Assembly: GCA_948944455.1 (NCBI GenBank)
Contig: CARBES010000009.1
Span: 1 to 32,693 of the forward strand
Source of the DNA: an uncultured Candidatus Saccharibacteria bacterium
Lineage (GTDB): Bacteria > Patescibacteriota > Saccharimonadia > Saccharimonadales > Saccharimonadaceae
Length of the DNA stretch: 32,693 nucleotides
Direction: 5' to 3'
The position numbers and the translations under genes were made by a program. Numbering within the stretch: the stretch's first letter is position 1; each line of letters opens with the position of its first letter. Under the pieces are notes generated by a model, which was not told the DNA's origin, searched no databases, and was given only the letters and a program-made list of their open reading frames with translations. Below, piece after piece: positions 1 through 7,563 of this stretch.

Positions 1-100
1 TTTTAATTATTATTTGTGTCAGAGCGCTAATATCAACCAGCTCCAACTCTACCTACATATAATATCTAATTCTTCCCCAAAAGTAAAGAGGTTTTAGATA

Positions 101-129
101 AAAAAATGCCCCGGCATGAGGGCCGGGGC
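101..129 (-). terminator. Rho-independent terminator of the 151-aa gene
   Basis: GCCCCGG (108-114) pairs with CCGGGGC (123-129) around an 8-nt loop. Read on the minus strand it is followed by T and then a run of six T (101-107). It lies 10 nt past the stop of the gene ending at 140. Positions 1-100 hold nothing I can call. Confidence 0.85.
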
Positions 130-139
130 GGGCGGAGCC

Positions 140-595
140 CTAGGGCTCCAGGGTAAAAATGTAGTCGACGCCGTCAAGGGTGGGCGGATTCTGACAGAGT
201 GCTTCATTAACGGCGTTGGCGTTAGGGTTATCGCGCAAAGGATCACCCTTAGCTCGGACGATGATTATCGTCTTGGCGCCGACAGCACGGAGCCGCTGGA
301 CGACGGCATGGCGAAAGCTATGAGCGGAACTGGAGCCGTAGATAAGATTCACGAACACGAAGGAATGCGCCTGGAAAGTGGCGTCGTGAATAGCATCAAC
401 GTCCACTGTGCCAGTGAGCTCATGAACGTAGCCGTGGCCACAGCCTACGCTCTGGCAGAGCGCCGCGGTCACCTTCTCCGTGACCTCATCGTTGCCACCG
501 ATAACAATGACGGCAACCGGTTTCTTAACCTGGGCGCGCATAAGATCGATGGCGGCAGCTTCAGAAATTTGGTGAGATATAGTCCAACCCGACAT
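140..595 (-). CDS. Hypothetical 151-aa cytoplasmic protein (orphan, promoter-module gene 1)
   Basis: I do not recognise the family. The 151-aa product has no membrane segment or signal. It begins with a short helix-like stretch, then a hydrophobic strand ending in a GGND turn (VAVIVIGGND, about residues 26-35). Further alternating strands follow (SFVFVNLIYG, KTIIIVRAKGD), suggesting a small Rossmann-like alpha/beta domain. There is no clear P-loop or catalytic motif. The start is supported by AGGAG 9 nt upstream of the ATG, by a strong promoter (691-719) with a roughly 90-nt leader, and by a terminator just after the stop, so it is transcribed alone. It is GC-richer than the leader around it. 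The long opposing ORF on the plus strand has no such signals. Confidence 0.75.
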   Translation of the reverse strand: MSGWTISHQISEAAAIDLMRAQVKKPVAVIVIGGNDEVTEKVTAALCQSVGCGHGYVHELTGTVDVDAIHDATFQAHSFVFVNLIYGSSSAHSFRHAVVQRLRAVGAKTIIIVRAKGDPLRDNPNANAVNEALCQNPPTLDGVDYIFTLEP

Positions 596-654
596 TTTAC
601 ATCACTCCTAATAAGAATTACCATACGGAGACTACCTGTAAGGTGCACTAAAAC

Positions 655-681
655 CACTACAGATAGAGCCTCTGTAAGGCT
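655..681 (-). promoter_or_regulatory. Shared 5' leader element (hairpin plus 14-nt motif), copy 1
   Basis: Just downstream of the predicted start of the 151-aa gene's transcript, AGCCT/AGGCT forms a small hairpin. It runs into CTATCTGTAGTG. The same arrangement, one substitution different in the 3' motif, occurs at 23755-23781 upstream of the 433-aa gene. Conservation outside the promoter hexamers suggests a role at RNA level. Confidence 0.55.
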
Positions 682-690
682 TATACTACC

Positions 691-719
691 ATTGTAGCAC
701 AGATGAATGGTTTTGTCAA
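691..719 (-). promoter_or_regulatory. Promoter module P1 (TTGACA-17-TACAAT)
   Basis: The minus strand reads TTGACAAAA at -35, a 17-nt spacer ending ATCTGTGC, and TACAAT at -10 with an extended -10 TG. Three near-identical copies lie at 23791, 30068 and 31621. It drives the gene ending at 140. Confidence 0.9.
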
Positions 720-758
720 TATGAGATACGTATAGACCCATTAGCTCAGAGTAGCAAA

Positions 759-782
759 AGCCCCCTAGCAAGCTAGGGGGCT
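759..782 (-). terminator. Rho-independent terminator of the flotillin gene
   Basis: AGCCCCCTAG and CTAGGGGGCT form a 10-bp stem with a 4-nt loop. On the minus strand TTTTGCT follows. It lies about 100 nt past the flotillin stop, between that gene and promoter P1. Confidence 0.85.
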
Positions 783-820
783 CTATGGATTTGTTTAGCT
801 TTTGCGTTTATACGGCGAGA

Positions 821-848
821 GGGAGTATGGTAAACTTACCATACTCCC
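821..848. repeat. 13-bp perfect inverted repeat in the flotillin 3' UTR
   Basis: GGGAGTATGGTAA and TTACCATACTCCC are separated by 2 nt. No T-tract follows on either strand. It may be a 3' end-protecting hairpin or a first, weak terminator ahead of the one at 759-782. Confidence 0.7.
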
Positions 849-884
849 CAGTGCACTGGGGACGACTTTGTCTTTGGCGAAAAG

Positions 885-2732
885 TTATTTCTCGTCAGGG
901 TTCTCGGGGTTCATTCCCTTATTCGACCCGTCCTTCTTCTTGCTGGCCGCCAGGGCTGTGGACGAATCTGTACTCGAAGCGGTTTCCGGGAGTTTCGGAG
1001 TGTCTGTGCCGTCGTTGGGCTTATCCTCAGCATCGGTGGTTTCCTCGTCAGTCTGGCCACCGTGCAGAGCTTCGCCCAGCGGACTGATAATAGCGCTTAC
1101 CAACTCGTTAAGGGTGCCAGGGAGAGCCTGGCCGTTCAGGGCCTGGTTCTGGAGGTTAGCCTTGGCGAAAAGCTGCGGGATGTTGCCCATCACGCGGGTC
1201 AACAGGTCGCCGCCGTCGCTGACGCCAGTGCTTCCACCGAAATCGTAGAAGGTGGCCTTTTCGCCGATCGTAGCCATAGCCGTAGCGATATTAGTGGCGA
1301 CTTCCACCTTCGCCTTAGCCTCGATTTCCAGCTTCCGAATCTCAAAGTTGACGCGGTCGTTGGCGGCCTGTGCATCGGAGAGCGCCCGGGCCGCTTCGGC
1401 TTCGGCTTTACCCTTCGCCTCAATTGCGGCAGCCTCGGCGAGGCCCTTAGCCTCGATAGCCTTAGCTTCGGCGCTACCTGTCGTGCTGATACGCTCAGCC
1501 TCAGCGGAAGCTTTCAGCTTAATAGCAGCAGCTTCACCATCGGCCCGCAAACGAGCCGCTTCGGCTTCACCGGCAGCCTTAGCCTTGGCAGCTTCGGCTT
1601 CGCCGCCCGCAGTAGCTTGGGCGGCCTTAGCTCTACCGGCAGCTTCCGTCTCGACGACAGAGGCCGCAGCCTGGGCGTCAATCTGACGCTGTTCGGCTTG
1701 CGCCTTAGCCTCGATGATGGCTTGCTGCTTGGCAGTCTCGGCTCGGGTAACAGTAACGGTCTGCTCAGCCTTGGCGGCCAGTTCAGCCTGTTCCTGTTCC
1801 ATAACCCTGACAGCACCCTGCTTCTCGGTCAGCTCACGGTTACGCTCGGTAGTCCGCAGCTCGCCGGCAATAGCAGCATCAGCTTCAGCCTGATCGGTTT
1901 CCACCTTGAAGGAGGCCTTCTTCAGAGCAGCATCACGCTGACGCTCAGCAATGGCGACTTCGCTGTCCAGCTCGGCCTGCTTTGCAGCCTGCTCGGTCAA
2001 GGCTTGCTTCTGACGGATAGCCTGATCAGCCTCGGCGGTAATGGTGGCAGCATTCTGACGGGTTTTCTCGCGGTCCTCGGCGGCCAAATCACGATAGTAA
2101 GTGCTATCCTTGGCGTCGCGAACTTCCTGGATATAGATCTGGACCTTATAGCCCAACTCGGCCATCTGGCCGGCGATGTTGGTCTGAACAGACTCATCCA
2201 AGGTTTCCTTGCCCACCATGACTTGCTGCGGCGTCATAGTCGAAATGACAGCACGCATGCCGCCAGCCACCGAGCTCATGACGATCTCCATGATCTCGTC
2301 ATCCTTCTTGTCGAGGAACTGACGGATGCATGGTTGCAGAGTTTCGATGCTGTCGGCGTTCGGCGCGTAGGAAATGCTCCAGTCGATGACGATCTCGACA
2401 CCAGTCTTGGTTTTCATGGTGTCGTTGTCCTTGCTGGCCTTCTTGACACAGATGTCGAACTTGCGCGATTGCTGGATGAAGGGGATAACGAATGCGGCCC
2501 CAGCCACCTTGATCTTGGGGACATAGGTGACTTGATCTTCGGTGGCTTCTTGACCATTGCGAAGCGCTTTCACCTTGGTGGAAACTTTCTTGGTGGCGCC
2601 CACACCGGTAACCACCAGGACCTCGTTGCCGCTGGCGATCTTGATGGTCAAGACCAGAACCAGTACCACAACGAGGATGATGATCACGACAGGGAGGAAC
2701 GGGAACAGGACGGACAGGATTTGCTCTAGCAT
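885..2732 (-). CDS. Flotillin-like SPFH/band 7 membrane scaffold protein
   Basis: The 615-aa product starts with one membrane segment (about residues 10-33). An SPFH/band 7 domain follows (about 35-225), recognisable from strands such as QVTYVPKIKV and TGVEIVIDWSISY. Then comes a very long Ala/Glu/Lys-rich coiled coil (about 225-480) with repeated AEA and GEAEAA units, and a Gly/Gln stretch. The tail of about 80 residues is acidic, Ser/Thr/Asp-rich and ends in lysines. Flotillins (FloT/YuaG) organise membrane microdomains and oligomerise through the coiled coil. The start follows GGAGG with 7-nt spacing, and the promoter lies at 2830-2858. The length is somewhat above the usual 500 or so residues because of the tail. 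The 555-aa ORF on the opposite strand is a shadow of the Ala-rich coding region. SPFH membership is sure; microdomain function is inferred. Confidence 0.9.
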   Translation of the reverse strand: MLEQILSVLFPFLPVVIIILVVVLVLVLTIKIASGNEVLVVTGVGATKKVSTKVKALRNGQEATEDQVTYVPKIKVAGAAFVIPFIQQSRKFDICVKKASKDNDTMKTKTGVEIVIDWSISYAPNADSIETLQPCIRQFLDKKDDEIMEIVMSSVAGGMRAVISTMTPQQVMVGKETLDESVQTNIAGQMAELGYKVQIYIQEVRDAKDSTYYRDLAAEDREKTRQNAATITAEADQAIRQKQALTEQAAKQAELDSEVAIAERQRDAALKKASFKVETDQAEADAAIAGELRTTERNRELTEKQGAVRVMEQEQAELAAKAEQTVTVTRAETAKQQAIIEAKAQAEQRQIDAQAAASVVETEAAGRAKAAQATAGGEAEAAKAKAAGEAEAARLRADGEAAAIKLKASAEAERISTTGSAEAKAIEAKGLAEAAAIEAKGKAEAEAARALSDAQAANDRVNFEIRKLEIEAKAKVEVATNIATAMATIGEKATFYDFGGSTGVSDGGDLLTRVMGNIPQLFAKANLQNQALNGQALPGTLNELVSAIISPLGEALHGGQTDEETTDAEDKPNDGTDTPKLPETASSTDSSTALAASKKKDGSNKGMNPENPDEK

Positions 2733-2829
2733 AGGGATACCTCCTCTAAAAGTGTGCTACACCTCAAAAGTCTATAAAAACTAAACATTTTAAGGTGCGC
2801 ATTTTGCGAGCTTTCGCTCAACGCTATTT

Positions 2830-2858
2830 ATCTTAGCATTCTTTTAGCGATTAGTCAA
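2830..2858 (-). promoter_or_regulatory. Promoter of the flotillin gene, with a GAAA-loop hairpin in the leader
   Basis: TTGACT, a 17-nt spacer and TAAGAT on the minus strand, about 100 nt before the ATG. The leader carries a GAGC-GAAA-GCTC hairpin (808-819), a GNRA tetraloop. The 284-nt gap 2733-3016 holds this promoter and the divergent one at 2945; I see nothing else in it. Confidence 0.8.
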
Positions 2859-2944
2859 TAATTATTACAAAATGTCCAGATTATGGTTAGATGTACTTGT
2901 TGAAAATCTGATCATAATAGACCGACGTCAGGGCTAAGTTACTG

Positions 2945-2973
2945 TTGACTTTTCGCGGCAAGTATGCTAGAAT
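2945..2973 (+). promoter_or_regulatory. Promoter of the HNH-repeat protein gene
   Basis: TTGACT (2945-2950), a 17-nt spacer and TAGAAT (2968-2973). The predicted start point is at about 2981, immediately before an ATG at 2982, which predicts a leaderless mRNA starting there rather than at the TTG of the long frame. Confidence 0.75.
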
Positions 2974-3016
2974 ATCTGAGAATGAAAATTAGAACCTTTG
3001 AATGGACTGATATTTT

Positions 3017-3640
3017 TTGGCTAAAGTCAAAATCACCAAAGCAGAGATTATCGCAGACCTTTTGCGAAAGGCTGAGCGCGACAAAATCTGTAAGCTAAGA
3101 TTGGTCGACATCGACAACGACCCGCTCTGTCTGTCAACTTATCACATCCGAAAAGTTTATCCCAACCCCGCCGACGCCATTCGAGCGGCAGGGCTATACC
3201 CGTCAAACCCCAACGAAATCGACCTAATCCGCAGCTTATGGAAGTTCTACCAAGAAAAAGAATGGCTGCCCTTAGCAATCGACGCAAAAGACGGATGCTT
3301 AGTTTATGACTACGGGACCTACATGTCCAGGTTCGGAAATGACTGGCGTAAGGTGCTGGTCGCAGCAAAGCTGTTGCAAGACGAGAGCAACGAATCTTGG
3401 AACGCAGCCATTGCCAAAGTTCTCGTACAGGAGATTAAAAAGCTTTATGCTGAAGACGATTATTTACCTACGCAAGAAGAGCATAATAGCCGCAATCCGA
3501 TACACGACTCACAGTACATCGTAAGGTACATCGGTGGCTGGGAACAGTTGTCCAAACTAACTGGACTACCATTAAAATCGCTCAGTCTGCGATCAGTGCA
3601 CAGTAACGCAACGATACGCACCAACAAAGCCGCTCCTTAG
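3017..3640 (+). CDS. Protein with three homing-endonuclease-associated (HNH) repeats; start uncertain
   Basis: The 207-aa product from TTG 3017 contains three copies of a roughly 30-residue unit at about 30-60, 90-120 and 155-190. Each holds a tyrosine-rich helix, an FG-W or similar turn, and a second helix ending AAGL or TGL: YHIRKVYPNPADAIRAAGL, YMSRFGNDWRKVLVAAKLL, YIVRYIGGWEQLSKLTGL. This resembles the homing endonuclease-associated repeat, a small helical DNA-binding unit. No HNH nuclease core is present. TTG 3017 has no Shine-Dalgarno. The promoter points to ATG 2982, which is out of frame by one base and joined through a run of six T (3013-3018). One extra T would give a continuous reading frame from 2982. 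It converges on the gene ending at 3649. Function unknown; DNA binding is an inference. Confidence 0.7.
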   Translation: MAKVKITKAEIIADLLRKAERDKICKLRLVDIDNDPLCLSTYHIRKVYPNPADAIRAAGLYPSNPNEIDLIRSLWKFYQEKEWLPLAIDAKDGCLVYDYGTYMSRFGNDWRKVLVAAKLLQDESNESWNAAIAKVLVQEIKKLYAEDDYLPTQEEHNSRNPIHDSQYIVRYIGGWEQLSKLTGLPLKSLSLRSVHSNATIRTNKAAP

Positions 3641-3650
3641 TGGGGCGGCT
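3628..3650. terminator. Bidirectional hairpin between convergent genes
   Basis: AGCCGC (3628-3633) pairs with GCGGCT (3645-3650), extended by CC/GG. The stem overlaps the stop codons of both convergent genes (3640 and 3649). There is no strong T-tract on either side. Confidence 0.55.
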
Positions 3651-4566
3651 AATTAACTTGATTAATAATCTCACCATCCGCTACCGAAAGCATCGTATCG
3701 GTCCAAATTTCAAAAAGTCGGGCTAGGGCTTCTTTCGTGCAATGAGCATTGTGCGGGGTAACAAAAATATTACTCTTGTATTGACGGTGTAAGATTTCCG
3801 AATCATCGCTTTCGAAAGCTACGCCACCTAGCTCACCATGTTCACATTTCTCTACCAGGCGTGACGTTACTTCCTCGAAACCGTTCGAAATTATAATCAC
3901 TTTCATATTTTTGTTGAACTTTGAAAGATCATCAAAGAGAGCAAGGCTCTCGGGGTTCTTCGAAACGGTAATAAACATAAACTCCGATTTCTCAAGCATG
4001 TCAGCAAACGGCCAATAATGAAAATCCGGGTCGTTCGGGTTATGCGAGTAGTAGCAAATTTCCTTACGGCCGACGAGATTATCGAGGCGCCAAGCCAACG
4101 CATGCCCAATCTCGCCAAAACCAATAATATCGGTCGGCTTGTTCCACATCTCGTCGCCGATAAACTCTGGCGCATAGCTCATGCCGCCCTCATGGAGGTA
4201 GAGCGGAAAGCGTTTCGCGAGGGCCAACGCCATAAAAACGCACTTCTCGGCTACGGCGGTAGCAGCGTAATGTGAAACGTTCGTCAGGACAATTCCCTTT
4301 TCGCGACAAAAGTCACCATCGATCCATTCATAGCCAGTAGTTTGTAAACAGATTGCTTTTAGGTTCGGGATTTTCTCGATAATATCGTTCGGTAAATTCC
4401 AGCCAGTAACGTCTGGATCCATTGCAATCACCTTCGGCCCAGGATCTCGAAAAAGCGGCGCATAATCAGCATTTTTATAAAACTCGACTTTGGCGAAGTT
4501 TTGGCGAAGCTGAGATTCCTGTCCGTCGGTAAAATCAGTCTCCAACCCGTAGATATAAAGATGCAT
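3649..4566 (-). CDS. D-isomer-specific 2-hydroxyacid dehydrogenase-like protein
   Basis: This 305-aa protein of the D-2-hydroxyacid dehydrogenase superfamily has an N-terminal flavodoxin-like half. The linker NVSHYAATAVAEKCVFMALALA (broken here only by family-typical variation) precedes the NAD-binding motif GFGEIG (149-154). Near the C-terminus lie Glu252 (VAFESDD) and His272 (TPHNAH), which match the catalytic Glu and His. The canonical catalytic Arg, normally in an aRG motif after the last NAD-domain strand, is replaced: the sequence there is IIISNG, with Asn228. A GGGGGAG Shine-Dalgarno sits 4 nt before the ATG. It is the third gene of the uvrB operon, 11 nt after the DUF1287 gene. The substrate is unknown, and catalysis on a hydroxyacid is doubtful without the Arg. 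Confidence 0.8.
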   Translation of the reverse strand: MHLYIYGLETDFTDGQESQLRQNFAKVEFYKNADYAPLFRDPGPKVIAMDPDVTGWNLPNDIIEKIPNLKAICLQTTGYEWIDGDFCREKGIVLTNVSHYAATAVAEKCVFMALALAKRFPLYLHEGGMSYAPEFIGDEMWNKPTDIIGFGEIGHALAWRLDNLVGRKEICYYSHNPNDPDFHYWPFADMLEKSEFMFITVSKNPESLALFDDLSKFNKNMKVIIISNGFEEVTSRLVEKCEHGELGGVAFESDDSEILHRQYKSNIFVTPHNAHCTKEALARLFEIWTDTMLSVADGEIINQVN

Positions 4567-4577
4567 TTCTCTCCCCC

Positions 4578-5234
4578 TTAGCTTATTCGATAATGTCCGA
4601 GGACTCGATAATTCTCAAGCACGTCCTCCTCGTAGGACGCCTGGACGGGGCTGTAATGATGAAGCAGAAAAGGGACGCCGTTCTTATTACGTTTATCAGA
4701 AACGAGCCCAATATGATCTTTAAAAACCACAATGTCGCCGCCCTGCCACTCAGTAATGTCGCGAACGTCGGTCGTGAGCGACTTGGCGTGACGACGGAAC
4801 CAAACTTCGAGATTTTTTACCCGGCGAAAGTCGATATTAGCATCCGGAGTTTCAACATCATAGAGCGCGGGATTCGCTCGGATGTCAGCGTCGACCAGGC
4901 TCATCAGGTCATAACCGGCATCCCGGAGCGCGAAAGCCACTACGTCGGTACAAACGCCATGCTCGTCGTCTGGATAGCCGCCAGCATAATAGATACTCTG
5001 ATACTTTGGCTTGGTTTCGAGATAGGCCCGAGCGCTAGCCAGAATATCCGACTGATCGTCGATACCATCAGCGTCTTTATCTAGCGCGCTATGGTAATCC
5101 GGAATGCCAAAATCCGCATTCGTATATTGACGATGCGGAATAATATTAAAACTATAAAGTAGCCCGAGAATAAGCACAGCGAGCGACGTTAGTGCCGATG
5201 CCAACCAAAGCCGGTTACTGTATTCGGTTACCAT
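4578..5234 (-). CDS. Membrane-anchored DUF1287 (papain/NlpC-like) protein
   Basis: This 218-aa protein has one N-terminal membrane helix (about 10-32) and an extracytoplasmic DKDADGIDD stretch (52-60) that looks like a type 3 calcium-binding loop. The DUF1287 domain follows. Its hallmark GVCTDVV gives the likely nucleophile Cys95, and KDHIGLVSD gives His174, so a Cys-His hydrolase fold is likely. Family members are placed with cell-wall or amide-cleaving enzymes, but their substrate is not established. The ATG overlaps the uvrB stop (TAATG), so the two are translationally coupled. Family assignment is good; the enzymatic role is inferred. Confidence 0.8.
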   Translation of the reverse strand: MVTEYSNRLWLASALTSLAVLILGLLYSFNIIPHRQYTNADFGIPDYHSALDKDADGIDDQSDILASARAYLETKPKYQSIYYAGGYPDDEHGVCTDVVAFALRDAGYDLMSLVDADIRANPALYDVETPDANIDFRRVKNLEVWFRRHAKSLTTDVRDITEWQGGDIVVFKDHIGLVSDKRNKNGVPFLLHHYSPVQASYEEDVLENYRVLGHYRIS

Positions 5235-7459
5235 TATTTTCCCTTTTTGCCTTTTCCGCTCTGCTCATTTTTAATCTCTGCAATTTGGTCGCGGAGCATG
5301 GCGGCCTGTTCAAAATCAAGATTGGCGGCAGCAAGTTGCATCTGAGACTGAAGCTCTTTAATCAAACTTGGCAGTTCTTCCTTCGGAATGCGCTTAAGAT
5401 CGAGCTTAGTAACTTCTTCTTTCTCCGGAATAATCGCACGGAGTCCAGCGCTGATTTCTTTTTTCACAGAATGCGGCACAATACCATTTTCTTCGTTGTA
5501 CTGTTGCTGAATCTCGCGGCGGCGATTAGTCTCAGAAATTGCTTTTTCCATACTTTCAGTAATATGATCGGCAAACATAATCACCTTACCTTCGACGTGG
5601 CGTGCAGCACGACCAATCGTTTGAATAAGGGCGGATTCGGAACGGAGGAAGCCTTCTTTGTCAGCGTCGAGAATCGCCACCAGCGAGACTTCGGGAAGAT
5701 CGAGACCTTCGCGGAGGAGGTTAATCCCGACCAGAACGTCATAAACCCCAGCCCGAAGGTCGCGCAGGATGTCGCCACGTTCCAAGGTATCGATATCGGA
5801 ATGGATGTAAGCGGTTTTTACGCCACGATCTTTCAGATGCTCGGTCAAATCCTCAGCCATGCGCTTCGTCAAAGTCGTGACGATAGTGCGCTGGTTCTTA
5901 GCAATACGGCGGTCGATTTCTTCCATCAAATTATCGATCTGCCCTTCGCTCGGACGGACTTCGATCTCAGGGTCGAGCAGACCGGTCGGACGGATCACCT
6001 GTTCGGCTGGCTCCGGCGAATGTTCGAGCTCGTAGGGTCCCGGCGTCGCCGAAACGTAAACAGCGTGCTTGACATGTTGCTCGAACTCAGTAAAAATCAG
6101 CGGACGGTTATCTAGCGCGCTGGGCAGACGGAAACCATATTCGACCAAAGTAGTCTTACGCGCATGATCGCCGTTATACATCCCGCGCACCTGAGGCAAG
6201 GTCATATGGCTCTCATCGACCAACAATAGAAAATCCTCCGGGAAGAAGTCGACTAGAGTTGCGGGCGGCTGACCAGCTTTGCGGCCATCAAGGTGTCGCG
6301 AATAATTCTCGATTCCCTTCACGAAGCCGGTCTCGCGCAGCATTTCGAGATCATATTTCGTGCGCTGAGAAAGGCGCTGAGCCTCGAGAAACTTGCCGTG
6401 TTTCTCGAAGTAAGCCAAACGTTCTTTGTATTCGGCCTCGATTCCAGCAATCGCCGTCTCGAGCTGGTCTTTCGGAGTGGCATAGTGGGTGTTCGGGAAG
6501 ATATGGACACGGTCAGGCTTTTCGAGGGTTTCGGCAGTCAGCGGGTCAATAATACGGACGCTCTCAAGTGTGTCAAAACCAAATTCGAACCGATAACCGA
6601 CTTCACCGCTAGCCGGGAAAAGATCGATCGTGTCACCCATCACTCGGAAGTTGCCGCGCTCGAAGGCGATGTCGTTGCGGTGGTATTGCATGGCGATCAA
6701 GTAGATGATGAAGTTCTGCTGGCTTAAGGTATCGTAAGTTTGCGTCTGTACATCAACCAGGCTAGGGAGACTACCGTCTTCTTGAGTGACGTGTCGCTCA
6801 GGCCCGTCGTTACGGGCTTCGCGCACTGCATGCTCGCTCGTAAGCTCCGCACCCACTCGAGAAGAGGTGGCCTCCCTAGTCTGAGTCATAGTACTAGCCT
6901 CACTTAGCGCTAGCGAGCCAGCCGGGCTGCTCCACCAGTTGCTGGTCCCAGCGACACGCCAGTTTCCGTCAATTTTCAAGAGTGGTAGCGACATTTCAGT
7001 ATAGTGGTCGGGGGAACCGATGCCATAGATGCAGGAGACTGAGGCGACGACGATAGTGTCTGGCCGGGTCAGAAGCGCGACCGTAGCGGCGTGACGCAAG
7101 CGGTCAATTTCGTCGTTAATGGCGGAGTCTTTTTCAATATAAGTATCGGTGCTCGCAATATAAGCTTCTGGCTGATAATAATCGAAATACGAGACGAAAT
7201 AGTGTACTTCATTTTTTGGAAAGAACTCGCGAAATTCGGAATAAAGCTGAGCGGCGAGAGTCTTGTTATGCGCAAGAATCAAGGTCGGGCGCTGATAATT
7301 CTGGATTAGATTCGCCATGGTGAAGGTTTTACCAGAACCGGTAACGCCTAGCAAGGTTTGCTCACGAATACCGGCGTTCAGGCCGGCCGTAAGCTGTTCG
7401 ATCGCCTTCGGCTGGTCGCCAGTCGGCTTGTATTTGGAAACCAATTCAAACTTAGGCAT
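5234..7459 (-). CDS. uvrB: UvrABC excision nuclease subunit B
   Basis: This DEAD-like helicase subunit of nucleotide excision repair is loaded by UvrA at damage and then recruits UvrC. Seen in the 741 aa: Walker A GVTGSGKT (39-46), the damage-clamping beta-hairpin rich in Tyr (FVSYFDYYQPEAY, about 88-100), SCIYGIGSP (about 142-150), the DESH box, helicase motif VATILDADKEGFLRS-type region (here starting VAILDADKEG), and the C-terminal UVR motif (DFEQAAMLRDQI). The usual length is 660-680 aa. The excess is one in-frame insertion of about 75 residues after residue 164, at the edge of the UvrA-binding domain 2. The -10 box TATAAT sits 6 nt before the ATG with no Shine-Dalgarno, so the mRNA is probably leaderless. 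First gene of a three-gene operon. Confidence 0.97.
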   Translation of the reverse strand: MPKFELVSKYKPTGDQPKAIEQLTAGLNAGIREQTLLGVTGSGKTFTMANLIQNYQRPTLILAHNKTLAAQLYSEFREFFPKNEVHYFVSYFDYYQPEAYIASTDTYIEKDSAINDEIDRLRHAATVALLTRPDTIVVASVSCIYGIGSPDHYTEMSLPLLKIDGNWRVAGTSNWWSSPAGSLALSEASTMTQTREATSSRVGAELTSEHAVREARNDGPERHVTQEDGSLPSLVDVQTQTYDTLSQQNFIIYLIAMQYHRNDIAFERGNFRVMGDTIDLFPASGEVGYRFEFGFDTLESVRIIDPLTAETLEKPDRVHIFPNTHYATPKDQLETAIAGIEAEYKERLAYFEKHGKFLEAQRLSQRTKYDLEMLRETGFVKGIENYSRHLDGRKAGQPPATLVDFFPEDFLLLVDESHMTLPQVRGMYNGDHARKTTLVEYGFRLPSALDNRPLIFTEFEQHVKHAVYVSATPGPYELEHSPEPAEQVIRPTGLLDPEIEVRPSEGQIDNLMEEIDRRIAKNQRTIVTTLTKRMAEDLTEHLKDRGVKTAYIHSDIDTLERGDILRDLRAGVYDVLVGINLLREGLDLPEVSLVAILDADKEGFLRSESALIQTIGRAARHVEGKVIMFADHITESMEKAISETNRRREIQQQYNEENGIVPHSVKKEISAGLRAIIPEKEEVTKLDLKRIPKEELPSLIKELQSQMQLAAANLDFEQAAMLRDQIAEIKNEQSGKGKKGK
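6740..6967. mobile_element. Palindromic in-frame insertion inside uvrB
   Basis: About 228 bp encode residues about 165-240 of UvrB. They are absent from the normal family pattern, in which the SPDHYTEM...SL stretch runs within about 25 residues into the QY.RND motif. The DNA holds a GCCCGT/ACGGGC hairpin (6802-6817) nested between CTAGGGAG (6762-6769) and CTCCCTAG (6872-6879). It also carries a TAGCGCTA palindrome (6905-6912). The peptide is low-complexity and hydrophilic (AVREARNDGPERHVTQEDG). This resembles palindromic elements that insert into genes in frame, such as the Rickettsia RPEs. No similarity was tested. Confidence 0.55.
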
Positions 7460-7465
7460 ACCTAT

Positions 7466-7471
7466 ATTATA
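7466..7471 (-). promoter_or_regulatory. uvrB -10 box, leaderless configuration
   Basis: TATAAT with exactly 6 nt to the uvrB ATG, so transcription would start at the A of the ATG. A divergent extended -10 (TATGCTATAAT, 7480-7490, plus) and a GCGC-aata-GCGC hairpin (7494-7505) share the 104-nt gap to ligA; no plus-strand gene follows. Confidence 0.75.
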
Positions 7472-7563
7472 TACCAGAATATGCTATAATTACGCGCAAT
7501 AGCGCCTACGATCCATTATTATAATCGTTTCTCGCTCCCCTTTTGATAAAATTGAGAGTGGTC

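Noticed and set aside
116..697. 193-aa plus-strand frame across the first gene
   Set aside because: It runs through the opposite gene's terminator, ribosome site and promoter; no signals of its own.
1062..2729. 555-aa plus-strand frame opposite the flotillin gene
   Set aside because: It is the antisense shadow of an Ala/Glu-rich coiled-coil coding region. It has no ribosome site, and the minus frame has a clear SPFH domain, promoter and terminator.
6905..6912. Relation between the uvrB insertion (NWWSSPAG) and the FISUMP cassettes (WSS)
   Set aside because: Only a three- to four-residue resemblance, with no shared DNA blocks.
6740..6967. Intein in UvrB
   Set aside because: Too short, no Cys/Ser at the left junction, no terminal HN motif, and located away from the conserved motifs inteins use.
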